The notes below the pieces were generated by a model, which saw nothing but the letters and a program-made list of their open reading frames with translations, made no database searches and had not been told where the DNA came from. Shown here piece by piece: positions 24,658-36,116 of a stretch of DNA of 51,511 nt (its first letter is position 1; the number at the start of each line of letters is the position of its first letter). Both the position numbers and the translations under genes were made by a program. Source of the DNA: Alphaproteobacteria bacterium (GTDB lineage Bacteria > Pseudomonadota > Alphaproteobacteria > Micropepsales > Micropepsaceae); contig JAGWNK010000027.1 in assembly GCA_028871345.1 (NCBI GenBank), forward strand, positions 1 to 51,511, read 5' to 3'.

Positions 24658-25434
24658 ATGCCGAAAGGCCTTCCGCAATCGGCCGGCATTTTCGCCGTTC
24701 TCACGGGCGACATCATCGCTTCGACCGAGCTGTCGGCCGCACAGCTCGAGAAGGCTCGCGCCCTTCTGTCCGAGTGCGCGCGGCGCATCCGATCCAGGCA
24801 GCCCGGGGCGATCTACGGCAGGTCGGAGTTCTTCCGCGGCGATGCCTGGCAGCTTCTGCTTGCCGAGCCGAGATGGGCGCTCAGGAGCGCGCTGCTGATC
24901 CGCGCGATGTTCAGGGCAGAACTCGACATCGACACGCGGGTGGCCATCGGCATCGGCGGCGTCGACACCCTGACGAAGAGCAGGGTCTCGCTGTCCACCG
25001 GCGAGGCCTTCACGCTTTCCGGACGGGCGCTCGACAGGATCACCGGCCATTTCCAGCTGACCGGGGCGTTGCCGGACGACGCCGGGGATCTGGCGGAATG
25101 GTTCCCCGTCGTGCTGCACCTTTGCAGCGGACTGATGCGGTCATGGACTCGGCGGCAGGCGGAAATCGCCGCGCGCGCCCTGTTGCTGCGGGATGCGACG
25201 CATGAATCGATCGCGGCATCGCTCACGCCCCCGGTGTCGAAGCAGACCGTGACGGATTCGCTTGCGGGGGCAAACTGGCGCACATTGTTGGAGCCGGTCA
25301 GGCTCTTTGAGGCGGCGGACTGGTCGCGGCTTGCGCCAAGCCGAACGTCGCACGGGACGAAGACAGGCAAAAGCGGCAGTCCGGCGTCCGGCCGGTCGAA
25401 AAGGCTGCCGGCTGGCCGGGCCGGCCGAGCCTGA
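24658..25434 (+). CDS. SatD family protein with a helix-turn-helix-like C-terminus
   Basis: 258 aa. The N-terminal part (IFAVLTGDIIAST, GRSEFFRGDAWQLLL, TRVAIGIGGVDTL, LSTGEAFTLSGRALD) follows the SatD family, named from a Streptococcus acid-tolerance locus and built like a nucleotide-cyclase-type fold without proven activity. The end (about 165-220: RQAEIAARALLLRDATHESIAASL ... VSKQTVTDSL, in pieces) reads like a sigma-type helix-turn-helix. The last 30 residues are basic and disordered. ATG 24658 is preferred to GTG 24619, which falls inside the -10 region. It lies 10 bp before the DUF3307 gene, so both act together. Confidence 0.83.
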   Translation: MPKGLPQSAGIFAVLTGDIIASTELSAAQLEKARALLSECARRIRSRQPGAIYGRSEFFRGDAWQLLLAEPRWALRSALLIRAMFRAELDIDTRVAIGIGGVDTLTKSRVSLSTGEAFTLSGRALDRITGHFQLTGALPDDAGDLAEWFPVVLHLCSGLMRSWTRRQAEIAARALLLRDATHESIAASLTPPVSKQTVTDSLAGANWRTLLEPVRLFEAADWSRLAPSRTSHGTKTGKSGSPASGRSKRLPAGRAGRA

Positions 25435-25444
25435 CAGGGCCATC

Positions 25445-26167
25445 ATGGCCGAGACGTTTCTTGCACTGCTGGCCGCGCATCTCGTCGCGGATTTCCCCCT
25501 CCAGCCGCTCTGGGTGCTGGAACGCAAGAAAGCGCCGGTCGTCTTGGTGCTGCACGCCGTACTTGTCGCCGTCGTGGCGATCCTGCTTGTCGGCGCCTGG
25601 CCGATAGGCCTCGTCGCGATCCTTCTGGTCACGCATCTGGCCATGGATGCGGTCAAGATTCACATCCTGGGTGACAGCCTGAAGAGCTTTGCTGTGGATC
25701 AATTTGTCCACGCCGCGGTGATCGCCGGTCTGGCCGGGGCCTTCCCGGATGCCGCTTCCGTCGGCTGGTGGTCGCGGCTGCCCGGCCACTGGCCGAGCGC
25801 TTATTGGGCGTGCCTCTGCCTGCTGAGCGGCACGATCTTGAGCGTACAGGTCGGGGCCATCGTCATCAGGAAGGCGATTGCGCCGCTCCTGGAACAGACG
25901 GGCGGCGACATCGCAGGCCTGCGCAACGGCGGCTATTACATCGGATGTCTGGAACGCGCCCTCGTGATGCTGCTGGTGCTGATCAATCAGCCTGCGGGCA
26001 TCGGCTTTCTGATAACGGCGAAATCCATCCTGCGTTTTGGCGACGTCAAGGAGTCCGGTCAGCGCAAGCTCGCCGAGTACATCATCATCGGCACGTTCCT
26101 GAGTTTCGGCTGGGGCCTGTTCGTGGCGGCGGTGACGCAATCCGCCATCAGGCACTGGCTGCCATGA
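25445..26167 (+). CDS. DUF3307 membrane protein
   Basis: 240 aa polytopic protein with about six hydrophobic segments. The start MAETFLALLAAHLVADFPLQ, in which His and Asp sit inside the first helix, and the HLAMDAVKIH motif are characteristic of DUF3307. Function is unknown. SatD-like and DUF3307 genes are a recurring pair, so the membrane protein may be sensor, effector or transporter for the soluble partner. A likely basic cytoplasmic loop follows the fourth segment (RFGDVKESGQRKLAEY). It is convergent with sucB. Confidence 0.85.
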   Translation: MAETFLALLAAHLVADFPLQPLWVLERKKAPVVLVLHAVLVAVVAILLVGAWPIGLVAILLVTHLAMDAVKIHILGDSLKSFAVDQFVHAAVIAGLAGAFPDAASVGWWSRLPGHWPSAYWACLCLLSGTILSVQVGAIVIRKAIAPLLEQTGGDIAGLRNGGYYIGCLERALVMLLVLINQPAGIGFLITAKSILRFGDVKESGQRKLAEYIIIGTFLSFGWGLFVAAVTQSAIRHWLP

Positions 26168-26185
26168 GCGTTGCGCGCGCGGAAA

Positions 26186-27441
<1,256 letters not shown>

Positions 27442-27445
<4 letters not shown>

Positions 27446-30360
27446 AGGAGTTCCTCAGCAGAGAATTCGACGTCGAAGCGCATCGCCTCGTCCAGGAAGG
27501 CATGGAGCTCGGCGTTGTGCTGGCTCATCAGGCCTGCCGCGGTCGAGGCGTATTCGGGCCGCCCAATGTAGCGCGGGCGGTGGGGATTGCCGAGCTTGTC
27601 GAGCAGCGCCTCGATGCGCGGTCGCACGAACCACCAGGCGCCCTGGTTCTTGGGCTCTTCCTGGCACCATACGATCTCGGCCTTGGGGAAGCGCTCGAGC
27701 TGTTCGCCCAAGGGTCCTTCGGGGAAGGGATAGAGCTGCTCGAGTCGCAGCATCTGCACGCGGCCCTCGTTGTGCTTCTCGCGCTCGTCCGTGAGGTCGA
27801 AATACACCTTGCCGCTGCACAGGATGACGCGCTTGATCTCGTCGTCGGGCGCCAGCGTCACCGTGGTGGCGCCGGACACGCACTCGGCCTGGTCGCGGAA
27901 CACGCGGTGGAACGAGGAGCCGGGTTCCATGTCCGAAAGGTACGAGACGCAGCGCTTGTGGCGCAGCAGCGACTTCGGCGTCATCAGGATCAGAGGTTTG
28001 CGGAACGAGCGGTGCATCTGCCGGCGCAGCACGTGGAAGTAGTTGGCGGGCGTCGTCGGATAGCAGACCTGCAGGTTGTCCTGGGCGCAGAGCTGCAGAA
28101 AGCGCTCCAGCCGCGCCGAGGAATGTTCCGGCCCCTGGCCTTCGTAGCCGTGCGGCAGAAGCAGCACCAGGCCGCACATCCTCAGCCACTTCATCTCGCC
28201 GGAGGCGATGAACTGGTCGATGAAGACCTGGGCGCCGTTGGCGAAGTCGCCGAACTGGGCCTCCCACAAGACCAGCGTCTTGGGTTCCGCCGTGGCATAG
28301 CCGTATTCGAAGCCGAGCACCGCCGCTTCCGAGAGCAGGGTGTCGATCACCTCGAATTCCGGCTGGCCCTGCGCCACGTGGTTGAGCGGCACGTAACGCT
28401 CTTCCGTCTGCTGGTCGACCAGCACCGAATGGCGCTGCGAGAAGGTGCCGCGCGCCGAATCCTGTCCCGACAGGCGCACGCCGACGCCTTCGTGGAGCAG
28501 CGTGCCGAACGCCAGCGCCTCCGCCGTCGCCCAGTCCACGCCTTCGCCGGTCGCGAAGATGCGCGCCTTGTGCGCCATCTGGCGCACGATGGTCTTGTGG
28601 GCGTTGAAGCCTTCGGGGATCGTGCTCAGCCCCTGGCCGACCGCGAGCAGGGTGCTGCGCTCGACGCCGGTATCGCCGCGGCGGTCGCCCATGGGCGCGA
28701 TGGAGAATCCGGCCCAGCGCCCGTCGAGCCAATCGGCGCGCTGCGGCTTGTGGGTCTTCGACGCCACGAACTCGTCGTCCAGGCGCCGGTTGAAATCGGC
28801 GATCATCGCCGTGACGTCGTCGCGCGTCAGCGAGCCTTCGCCCACCAGTTTGTCCGCGTAGATCTGCAGCGTCGTCGGATGTTCCTTGATGGCGCGGTAC
28901 ATCAAGGGCTGGGTGAACGAGGGCTCGTCCGTCTCGTTGTGACCGAATCTGCGGTAGCAGAACATGTCGATCACCACGTCCTTGTGGAACAGCTGGCGGA
29001 ACTCGGTGGCGATGCGCGCGCAGTGCACCACGGCCTCGGGATCGTCGCCGTTGACGTGGAAGATCGGCGCCTGGACCATCAAGGCGATGTCGGTGGAGTA
29101 GGGCGAGGAGCGCGAATGCATCGGCGAGGTGGTGAAGCCGATCTGGTTGTTGATGACGAAATGGATGGTGCCGCCGGTGCGGAAGCCCTTGGTGCCCGAC
29201 ATGGCGAAGCATTCCGCCACGATGCCTTGGCCGGCGAAGGCGGCGTCGCCGTGCAGCAGCAGCGGCAGCACGCTGGCGCGCGTCGCCTTGTCGTCCTGCT
29301 GGGCCTGCTTGGCGCGGGCCTTGCCCAGCACCACCGGGTCGGCGGCTTCCAGATGCGAGGGGTTGGGCGTCAGCGACAGGTGCACGTGGTTGTCGTCGAA
29401 GCTGCGGTCGGAAGAGGCGCCCAGGTGGTACTTGACGTCGCCCGAGCCCTGCACTTCGCTGGGATTGGCGCTGCCGCCCTGGAATTCGTGGAAGATCTGC
29501 CGGTAGGGCTTGGACAGCACGTTGGCGAGCACGTTGAGCCGGCCGCGATGCGCCATGCCGAAGACGATCTCCTTCACGCCCAACTGGCCGCCGCGCTTGA
29601 TGATCTGTTCGAGCGCCGGGATCATGGCTTCGCCGCCGTCGAGTCCGAAGCGCTTGGTGCCGAGGAAGCGCAGGGCGGCGAACTTCTCGAAGCCTTCCGC
29701 CTCGATCAGCTTGTTGAGGATCGCCTTCCTGCCCGCCGGGGTGAAGACGATCTCCTTGTCGGGGCCTTCGATGCGCCGCTGCAGCCAGTCCTTCTGCTCC
29801 GCATCGTTGATGTGGATGAACTCGTAGCCGATGCGCCCGCAATAGGTGCGCTTGAGGATTTCCAGCATGCGCCGCGGCGTGGCGCTCTCCATGCCCATGA
29901 CGCCGTCGATGAACACCGGGCGGTCGAGGTCGTGTTCGCCGAAGCCGTAGAAGGCGGGATCGAGCTGGGGATGGGGCGTCTTGGGCGACAGCTTGAGCGG
30001 ATCGAGATCGGCTTCGAAGTGCCCGATGACGCGGTAGGCGCGCACCAGCTGGATGGCGCGGATGGAATCCTGGGCCCGCGCCCTGACCTCGGTGACGTCC
30101 ATCGCGGGTTGGCGCGGCGCGGCCCCCGGCTCGCCGCCAGGCCGCTCGAGGGATCTCGCCCAGCTCGGACCCTGCGCCTGGGCGCGGTCCAGCCCGGCGA
30201 AGAAAACCGCCCAGGAGGGGTCGACGGAGTCCGGGTTCTGCAGATACTGCTCGTAGAGCGCCTCGATGAAGGAGGCGTTGGCGCCGTACAGGAACGCCGT
30301 TTCCTCGAGGATGGCATTGGATGCCCGGTTCAACCGTTCGGCGGGGGATTGACTTGTCAT
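27442..30360 (-). CDS. sucA: 2-Oxoglutarate dehydrogenase E1
   Basis: 972 aa thiamine-diphosphate enzyme that decarboxylates 2-oxoglutarate and passes succinyl to the SucB lipoyl arm. The N-terminus ([22 protein letters not shown]) is the segment that docks E2; [19 protein letters not shown] and [14 protein letters not shown] are standard, as are [15 protein letters not shown] and [20 protein letters not shown]. Length is normal. It is the first gene of a sucAB operon, divergent from an acyltransferase gene with 184 bp between. Confidence 0.98.
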
Positions 30361-30544
30361 CTCAAAGCACTAAGGCCCGGTGCTTGTTGGGCTCGAGCCT
30401 GTCCGACAACTTTAGAAGTGTTCAAAGCGAAGGCGTTTAACCCATCTCGGCATCAAAGACCATGGCCAAAGCGGGCATGACCCGATGGGATGTCGAGGCG
30501 CCTTAATATGGGGTCAACAAGGCTAGATTGCGACGAGCTTGCAT

Positions 30545-31714
30545 ATGAAGAGATTGTATTCCCTCGATGCGCTGCGCGGCGTGGCCGCGCTGGCCGTCGT
30601 GGTCTGGCATTGGCAACATTTTTTCGCCATCGGCGGCGCCTGGCCCGAGCACTGGTCTCGCGATTCCCAGCCGTTCTGGTGGCTTCTCAAGCCGCTCTAT
30701 CTGACGGGGTGGGCGGCCGTCGATCTGTTCTTCGCGCTGTCCGGGTTCGTCTTCTTCTGGCTCTACGGCGAAGTGATCCGCGAGCGCGTCATGGGGGTGG
30801 GCAAGTTCGCCCTCTTGCGGGCCTCGCGGCTCTATCCCTTGTTCATCGTCACCCTCCTCTACGTGCTCGCCCTGCAGTCCGTGTTCCATGCCAAGGCCGA
30901 TGCCTATTTCATCTTCCCCGCCGATGACTGGGGCCGCTTCGCCGCCAGCCTGGTCATGGCGCAGCAATGGCTGCCGCCGACCATCGAGCAGACCTTCAAC
31001 GGTCCGGCCTGGTCGGTGTCGATCGAGGTGCTGCTCTATGGTCTGTTCTTCCTTGCCTGCCGCGCCGGCCTGCGCGGCCCGAAGATGGCGCTCGCCGTGT
31101 CGCTCTGCGGCATCTTTCTGATCGACTGGAACTGGTTCATCGCCCGCGGTGTCTGCGGCTACTTCCTCGGCGGCGCCGCTTACTTCCTCACCGAGACGAT
31201 CAAGGCGCGCTCCGACGCCAGACGCATCGCCCGCCTGATCGCAGTCGCCGCCGTCGCGCTGTGGGGCGTCGTGCTCATCGAGACGCTCTACGAACCGCTG
31301 CACGCGGCCTGCTATTGGCTCGCCGGCCACATCTCGCCCGAAGTCGGCCGCTTCTATATCGGCGAGGAGGACAACATCTTCCTCTTGCTGTTCGTCTATA
31401 CGGCGAGCCCCCTCACCATCATGGCGCTGGCGCTGCACGAGCAGGTGCTCGGCGGCGCCTATGCCAGGCTGCACTGGCTGGGCGACATCTCCTATTCCAC
31501 CTACATGATCCATTTCCCGCTGCAGCTCACCTGCGCCGTGCTCGCCTGGCAGTTCGCGGTGCCGCAGCAATGGTTCCAGACCGACATCGCCATCATCCTG
31601 TTCTATGCGGCGCTGATCGCGCTCGGGCTCGCCTCCTATCGCTATCTGGAGCGGCCGGCGCAGAATCTGATACGCTCCCGCACCCATGCGGCGCGCGCGC
31701 GCCAGCAGACCTGA
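30545..31714 (+). CDS. Acyltransferase 3 family membrane protein (OafA/YrhL-like)
   Basis: 389 aa with about ten membrane helices. The N-terminus YSLDALRGVAALAVVVWHW holds the catalytic arginine and histidine of the family, DLFFALSGFVFFWLYGEVI follows, and FNGPAWSVSIEVLLYGLFF plus the STYMIHFPLQ and RYLERPAQ segments complete the pattern. Members O-acylate surface sugars such as O-antigen or exopolysaccharide. ATG 30545 is preferred to TTG 30539. It and the peptidase 11 bp downstream form an operon lying between sucD and sucA on the opposite strand. Confidence 0.92.
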   Translation: MKRLYSLDALRGVAALAVVVWHWQHFFAIGGAWPEHWSRDSQPFWWLLKPLYLTGWAAVDLFFALSGFVFFWLYGEVIRERVMGVGKFALLRASRLYPLFIVTLLYVLALQSVFHAKADAYFIFPADDWGRFAASLVMAQQWLPPTIEQTFNGPAWSVSIEVLLYGLFFLACRAGLRGPKMALAVSLCGIFLIDWNWFIARGVCGYFLGGAAYFLTETIKARSDARRIARLIAVAAVALWGVVLIETLYEPLHAACYWLAGHISPEVGRFYIGEEDNIFLLLFVYTASPLTIMALALHEQVLGGAYARLHWLGDISYSTYMIHFPLQLTCAVLAWQFAVPQQWFQTDIAIILFYAALIALGLASYRYLERPAQNLIRSRTHAARARQQT

Positions 31715-31725
31715 GGGGAGTTTGC

Positions 31726-32637
31726 ATGACCGCGGCGTCACGGCGTAGCTGCGCCGTCCTGTTCGTACTGTGCCTGGCGGCATCCGCCGCCGCGGCTTCA
31801 TCCCGGCTCGATATCGTCGATCGCGTCCCGAAATTCGAGAAATTCTACGCCGACGCCCAGGGCAAGGACGAAGCGGCGCGCTGGGCCCTGTGGAAGAAGG
31901 AATACGGCATTGCCGCGGTGCCGCCGACGGCGGAAGGCGACGCTCTCGCCCGCAGGCAGCTCGACGCCGCCTGGCCGCGTTATGCGGCCCTGATGCCCAG
32001 GCTCGACACCATGGAAGCGCGGGCCGAGAAGGAGGCGCGCCTGCTGTTTGAAGCGACGAACAGGCTCTACGCCACCGGCGGAATGCCGATCCACACGAAG
32101 GTCGTCTTCTTCGTCGGCCAGTTCGATGGCAATGAATTCACCGTCCCCGCCATGAACGGCGAGCCGCCGACGGTCGTCATGCCGGTGGAGAATCCGCGGC
32201 TCAGGATCGAGCTCGCCCACGAGATGTCACATTCGGTGCATTTCCAGCTCGCCGGGGTGAAGAACAGCTTCGGTGCGCCGGTCGGCGAGACCATCTTCCT
32301 CGAAGGCCTCGCCATGCATGCCAACAAGGCGCTGGTGCCGGGCCTGCCGGACGCCGCCTATACCGAGCTTGCCGGCGAGCCGGGCTGGTTCGCGCGCTGC
32401 ACCGCCGGCCGCGCCGCCATCGTGAAGGGCATCATGCCTTATCTCGACAAGGCGGGCGCCGATGTGGCGACCAGGTTCACCTTCGGCAAGGGCACCACCG
32501 GCATGGACCGCGAGCTTTATTGCGCCGGCTGGTTCGCGGTGGGCAGGCTGCTGGCCTCGGGCAAGACGTTCCCCCGGCTCGCCCGCATCCCGGAATCCGA
32601 GATGATCGCCACGGTCCGCGCCGCGATGAGCGAGTGA
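31726..32637 (+). CDS. Secreted zinc-dependent protease-like protein (DUF2268 type)
   Basis: 303 aa with a signal peptide (about 1-24, ending AAA-SS). Zinc is expected at HEMSH (165-169, HExxH) and a downstream glutamate, probably E193 in FLEGLA, the gluzincin arrangement of DUF2268. Two later cysteines (WFARCTAGRA and ELYCAGW) may be bridged. It probably acts in the periplasm; the substrate is unknown. It is 11 bp downstream of the acyltransferase, and a palindromic repeat follows its stop. Confidence 0.82.
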   Translation: MTAASRRSCAVLFVLCLAASAAAASSRLDIVDRVPKFEKFYADAQGKDEAARWALWKKEYGIAAVPPTAEGDALARRQLDAAWPRYAALMPRLDTMEARAEKEARLLFEATNRLYATGGMPIHTKVVFFVGQFDGNEFTVPAMNGEPPTVVMPVENPRLRIELAHEMSHSVHFQLAGVKNSFGAPVGETIFLEGLAMHANKALVPGLPDAAYTELAGEPGWFARCTAGRAAIVKGIMPYLDKAGADVATRFTFGKGTTGMDRELYCAGWFAVGRLLASGKTFPRLARIPESEMIATVRAAMSE

Positions 32638-32641
32638 TCCA

Positions 32642-32704
32642 ACCCTCCCCTTGAGGGAGGGTCGAAAAACTCGAGCGCAGCGAAGTGCTTTTCGGGGAGG
32701 GGTC
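32642..32704 (+). repeat. Dispersed double-hairpin repeat, copy 5
   Basis: ACCCTCC/GGAGGGT type first stem (32642-32662), then CGAAAA...TTTTCG (32663-32693) and the GGGAGGGGTC tail. It is nearly the same unit as the second half of copy 3 read on the other strand. Confidence 0.72.
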
Positions 32705-32768
32705 GCGACGCGCAGCGTCGCGTGTCCCCACCAACGCGCTGTCATCCCCGGCTGAGCCGAACGTTTTT

Positions 32769-32834
32769 CTCCCCCGTTTGCGGCGGGCCGATAGCGCCGG
32801 CGTATTCGGCGGCGCCGAAGGCGGCGAGGGGGGC
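32769..32834 (+). repeat. Dispersed palindromic repeat, copy 6 (degenerate)
   Basis: CTCCCCCGTTTGCGGCGGG, a variant of the copy 2 stem, then GGCGCC-gaa-GGCGGC and a GAGGGGGGC tail. About 60 bp after copy 5; together they make most of the 282-bp space before the zinc-ribbon gene, in which I see nothing else. Confidence 0.5.
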
Positions 32835-32919
32835 AACTTCGAGTTCATTCCCTCCGCTCTGTCTGCAAGTGCTCGCGCGGCGTCTCTGCCGAAAGAAGGG
32901 AAATCCCTCGTGCGCCGTG

Positions 32920-33105
32920 TCACGCCTCCAATGTGCGGTGCCTCGCCAGGTTCATCGCTCGCTCTCTGATTTCCTTCCACGTCCCGGCGGCCGTGCCGCA
33001 ATCGCGGCATCGCATGACGTAATCATCCGGCGGGTTTTCGGAAGGATTCGGTATTTGCAGTTTTGTCCCGCCGCAGGCCTTGCATTGGAACAGGGTCTGA
33101 CTCAC
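32920..33105 (-). CDS. Small zinc-ribbon protein
   Basis: 61 aa with two CxxC knuckles, CKAC at about 8-11 and CRDC at about 33-36, separated by 21 residues: a classic four-cysteine zinc ribbon, followed by a helix (KEIRERAMNLARH). Start is GTG 33105, with GGAGG 5 nt upstream, which makes the frame credible. Such small ribbons often bind nucleic acid or RNA polymerase, but nothing specific can be said. It is downstream of sucD on the same strand, beyond a terminator-like structure. Confidence 0.72.
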   Translation of the reverse strand: MSQTLFQCKACGGTKLQIPNPSENPPDDYVMRCRDCGTAAGTWKEIRERAMNLARHRTLEA

Positions 33106-33249
33106 GAGGGCCTCCGTTTACTTTGAACGATTGCACCTGGCGGCAGCTGGCACTTGGAAGAGTTCAAACCAAATTTATTTTTGCGCGTGATTTGCCACTG
33201 CGCCTGAGACGTGATCCAGCGTTCGGCCTAACCGCCTGGGGCGCCGGCA

Positions 33250-33324
33250 AAACAAAATTTTCGTCGCACCCCTTGAAGCGCCCCGCTGCGCCGACCATTT
33301 CTCTTATGTCGCCAGGGGTGCGAC
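33250..33324 (-). terminator. Terminator-like structure after sucD
   Basis: A perfect 10-bp inverted repeat, GTCGCACCCC (33263-33272) with GGGGTGCGAC (33315-33324), encloses 42 nt. On the minus strand it is followed by AAAATTTTGTTTT (33250-33262). The loop is longer than usual for an intrinsic terminator but contains an extra GGCGC/GCGCC-like pairing that could shorten it. Confidence 0.55.
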
Positions 33325-33328
33325 CGGC

Positions 33329-34207
<879 letters not shown>

Positions 34208-34723
34208 TCAGCGTTCCGTTGGTTTGCGCGAGAGACGAAGGTCGAGAAGAAGGCGTGAAGCGAGAGCGACGGCCGATGGAGAAGCTGAACCGGCGTAGGG
34301 CGGCGCCACGTCGCCGCTATACGTTTCGACTCCGGCGAACCCGACGCCATCCATCGAGCAGTAATCGATGCCGACTCTCGATTTGTCGCCGCCGCCCTTA
34401 GCCTTTTCCATCTTCTGCTTTTCGCAGAGTTTTTGCCAATAGGCTGCAGTTTGAGCGTGTTGCGCTCGGCTCATGGCGGCGTTCTTGGCCGCGACGGCTT
34501 CAGCACATATGTGATCGACAAGGAATCCGACCGCTTCATTGAGATTGGGAACCGCGGCTTCCACCTTTGCGGCGTTGTCGCGGATGCATTGATTGATTGG
34601 CGCGTCGAGTGCACCCAAATCGATGGCCGTTATGCTGTCCACCGCTGTGGGTTTGACGTCGTCAGCGCTTGCAGCAACCGACACTCCAATCAGTAGCGAA
34701 AGGAGCACACCGATCGACCTCAT
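34208..34723 (-). CDS. Unknown secreted protein inserted between sucC and sucD
   Basis: 171 aa with a signal peptide (about 1-19, SVAASA-DD) and four cysteines (NQCIRD, HICAEA, KLCEKQ, DYCSMD). The middle is helical and rich in Ala, Lys and Gln. I recognise no family. It is less GC-rich than sucC and sucD. Its stop TGA is immediately followed by the sucD ATG, and sucC ends 54 bp before its start, so it sits inside the sucCD transcript and may be translated together with SucD. A periplasmic product in a TCA operon is odd and suggests a recent insertion. Confidence 0.75.
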   Translation of the reverse strand: MRSIGVLLSLLIGVSVAASADDVKPTAVDSITAIDLGALDAPINQCIRDNAAKVEAAVPNLNEAVGFLVDHICAEAVAAKNAAMSRAQHAQTAAYWQKLCEKQKMEKAKGGGDKSRVGIDYCSMDGVGFAGVETYSGDVAPPYAGSASPSAVALASRLLLDLRLSRKPTER

Positions 34724-34777
34724 GTCCGTTTCCCCCTGCCAAGTTGCGATACATCGGTCATGAAATGCCCGTAGGGA

Positions 34778-35944
34778 TCACGCCGCTTTCACCGCCTTGA
34801 CGATCTTCTGCGCCCCGTCGGCGAGGTCGCTGCCCGAGACGATGGGCAGGCCCGACCTGGCGAGGATCTCCTTGCCCTTCTCGACGTTGGTGCCTTCCAG
34901 GCGCACCACCAGCGGCTTGTCGAGATGGACTTCCTTGGCGGCGGCGACGATGCCCTCCGCGATGATGTCGCATTTCATGATGCCGCCGAAGATGTTGACC
35001 AGGATGCCCTTCACGTTGGGATCGGACAGGATGATCTTGAACGCCGCCGTGACCTTTTCCTTCGAGGCGCCGCCGCCCACGTCGAGGAAGTTCGCGGGCT
35101 CCTCGCCGAACAGCTTGATGATGTCCATCGTCGCCATGGCCAGGCCTGCGCCGTTGACCATGCAGCCGATGGTGCCGTCGAGCTTGATGTAGTTGAGGTC
35201 GTAGCGCGAGGCCTCCACCTCGGTGGGGTCCTCTTCGCCGTAGTCGCGCAGTTCGGCGATGTCCTTGTGGCGGTAGAGCGCGTTGTCGTCGAAGTTCATC
35301 TTGGCGTCGAGGCAGATCACCTGGCCCGTCTTGGTGACCACCAGCGGATTGATCTCGAGCAGGCTCATGTCCTTGGCGACGAAGGCTTCGTACAGGCTCT
35401 TCACCAGCGCGCCGCACTGCTTGATCTGTTCGCCCTTCAGCTTCAGGGCGGTGGCGATCTGGTTGCCGACATAGGCGGAATAGCCGGCCGCCGGCTCCAC
35501 CTGGAAGGTGGCGATCTTGTCGGGCGTCTTTCGCGCCACTTCTTCGATGTCCATGCCGCCTTCGGTGGAGGCGATGAAGGCGACGCGGCTGGTGGAGCGG
35601 TCGACCAGGGCGGAGAGATAAAGCTCGCGCTCGATGGCCGAGCCGTCTTCGATGTAGAGCCGCTTGACGACGCGTCCGGCAGGGCCCGTCTGGTGGGTGA
35701 CGAGCGTCATGCCCAGCATGCGGCGGGCTTCCTTCTCGACGTCCTCGAGCGATTTGACGACCTTCACGCCGCCGCCCTTGCCGCGTCCGCCGGCGTGGAT
35801 CTGCGCCTTGACCACCCACACCGGCCCGCCGAGCTCTTTTGCCGCATGCACGGCCTCTTCGACGCTGAAGGCGGGCTTGCCGCGCGGCACGGGCGCGCCG
35901 AAGGAACGCAGGATTTCTTTGGCCTGATACTCATGGATGTTCAT
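34778..35944 (-). CDS. sucC: Succinyl-CoA ligase [ADP-forming], beta subunit
   Basis: 388 aa. [20 protein letters not shown] opens the ATP-grasp domain, which has [17 protein letters not shown] and [12 protein letters not shown]; the CoA-ligase domain has the nucleotide-specificity and phospho-transfer part GGGASKEKV and [13 protein letters not shown] 35944, after AGGGACC, is used; the longer frame to 36070 has no support. First gene of the minus-strand sucC-unknown-sucD group. In many relatives sucCDAB are contiguous and mdh precedes sucC; here the upstream gene is a GT87 protein. Confidence 0.97.
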   Translation of the reverse strand: MNIHEYQAKEILRSFGAPVPRGKPAFSVEEAVHAAKELGGPVWVVKAQIHAGGRGKGGGVKVVKSLEDVEKEARRMLGMTLVTHQTGPAGRVVKRLYIEDGSAIERELYLSALVDRSTSRVAFIASTEGGMDIEEVARKTPDKIATFQVEPAAGYSAYVGNQIATALKLKGEQIKQCGALVKSLYEAFVAKDMSLLEINPLVVTKTGQVICLDAKMNFDDNALYRHKDIAELRDYGEEDPTEVEASRYDLNYIKLDGTIGCMVNGAGLAMATMDIIKLFGEEPANFLDVGGGASKEKVTAAFKIILSDPNVKGILVNIFGGIMKCDIIAEGIVAAAKEVHLDKPLVVRLEGTNVEKGKEILARSGLPIVSGSDLADGAQKIVKAVKAA

Positions 35945-36116
35945 GGAGGTCCCTTGCAGAAAGGCGTCGGGTGTGGATGCGGCGCACCATAGCAGCCGCT
36001 CCTGCCTGCGCAAACGCTGTTGCGGCGCGCTCCCGAATTTGTGCGGCGATACCGTCCCGAATGCCCTCATCCCGAGGAGGCTTCGGCGCGGCGCGCCGCA
36101 GCCGTCGCGAAGGACG

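Noticed and set aside
27502..30480. A 992-codon open frame on the plus strand opposite sucA
   Set aside because: Antisense shadow caused by third-position GC bias; sucA on the other strand accounts for the coding signal.
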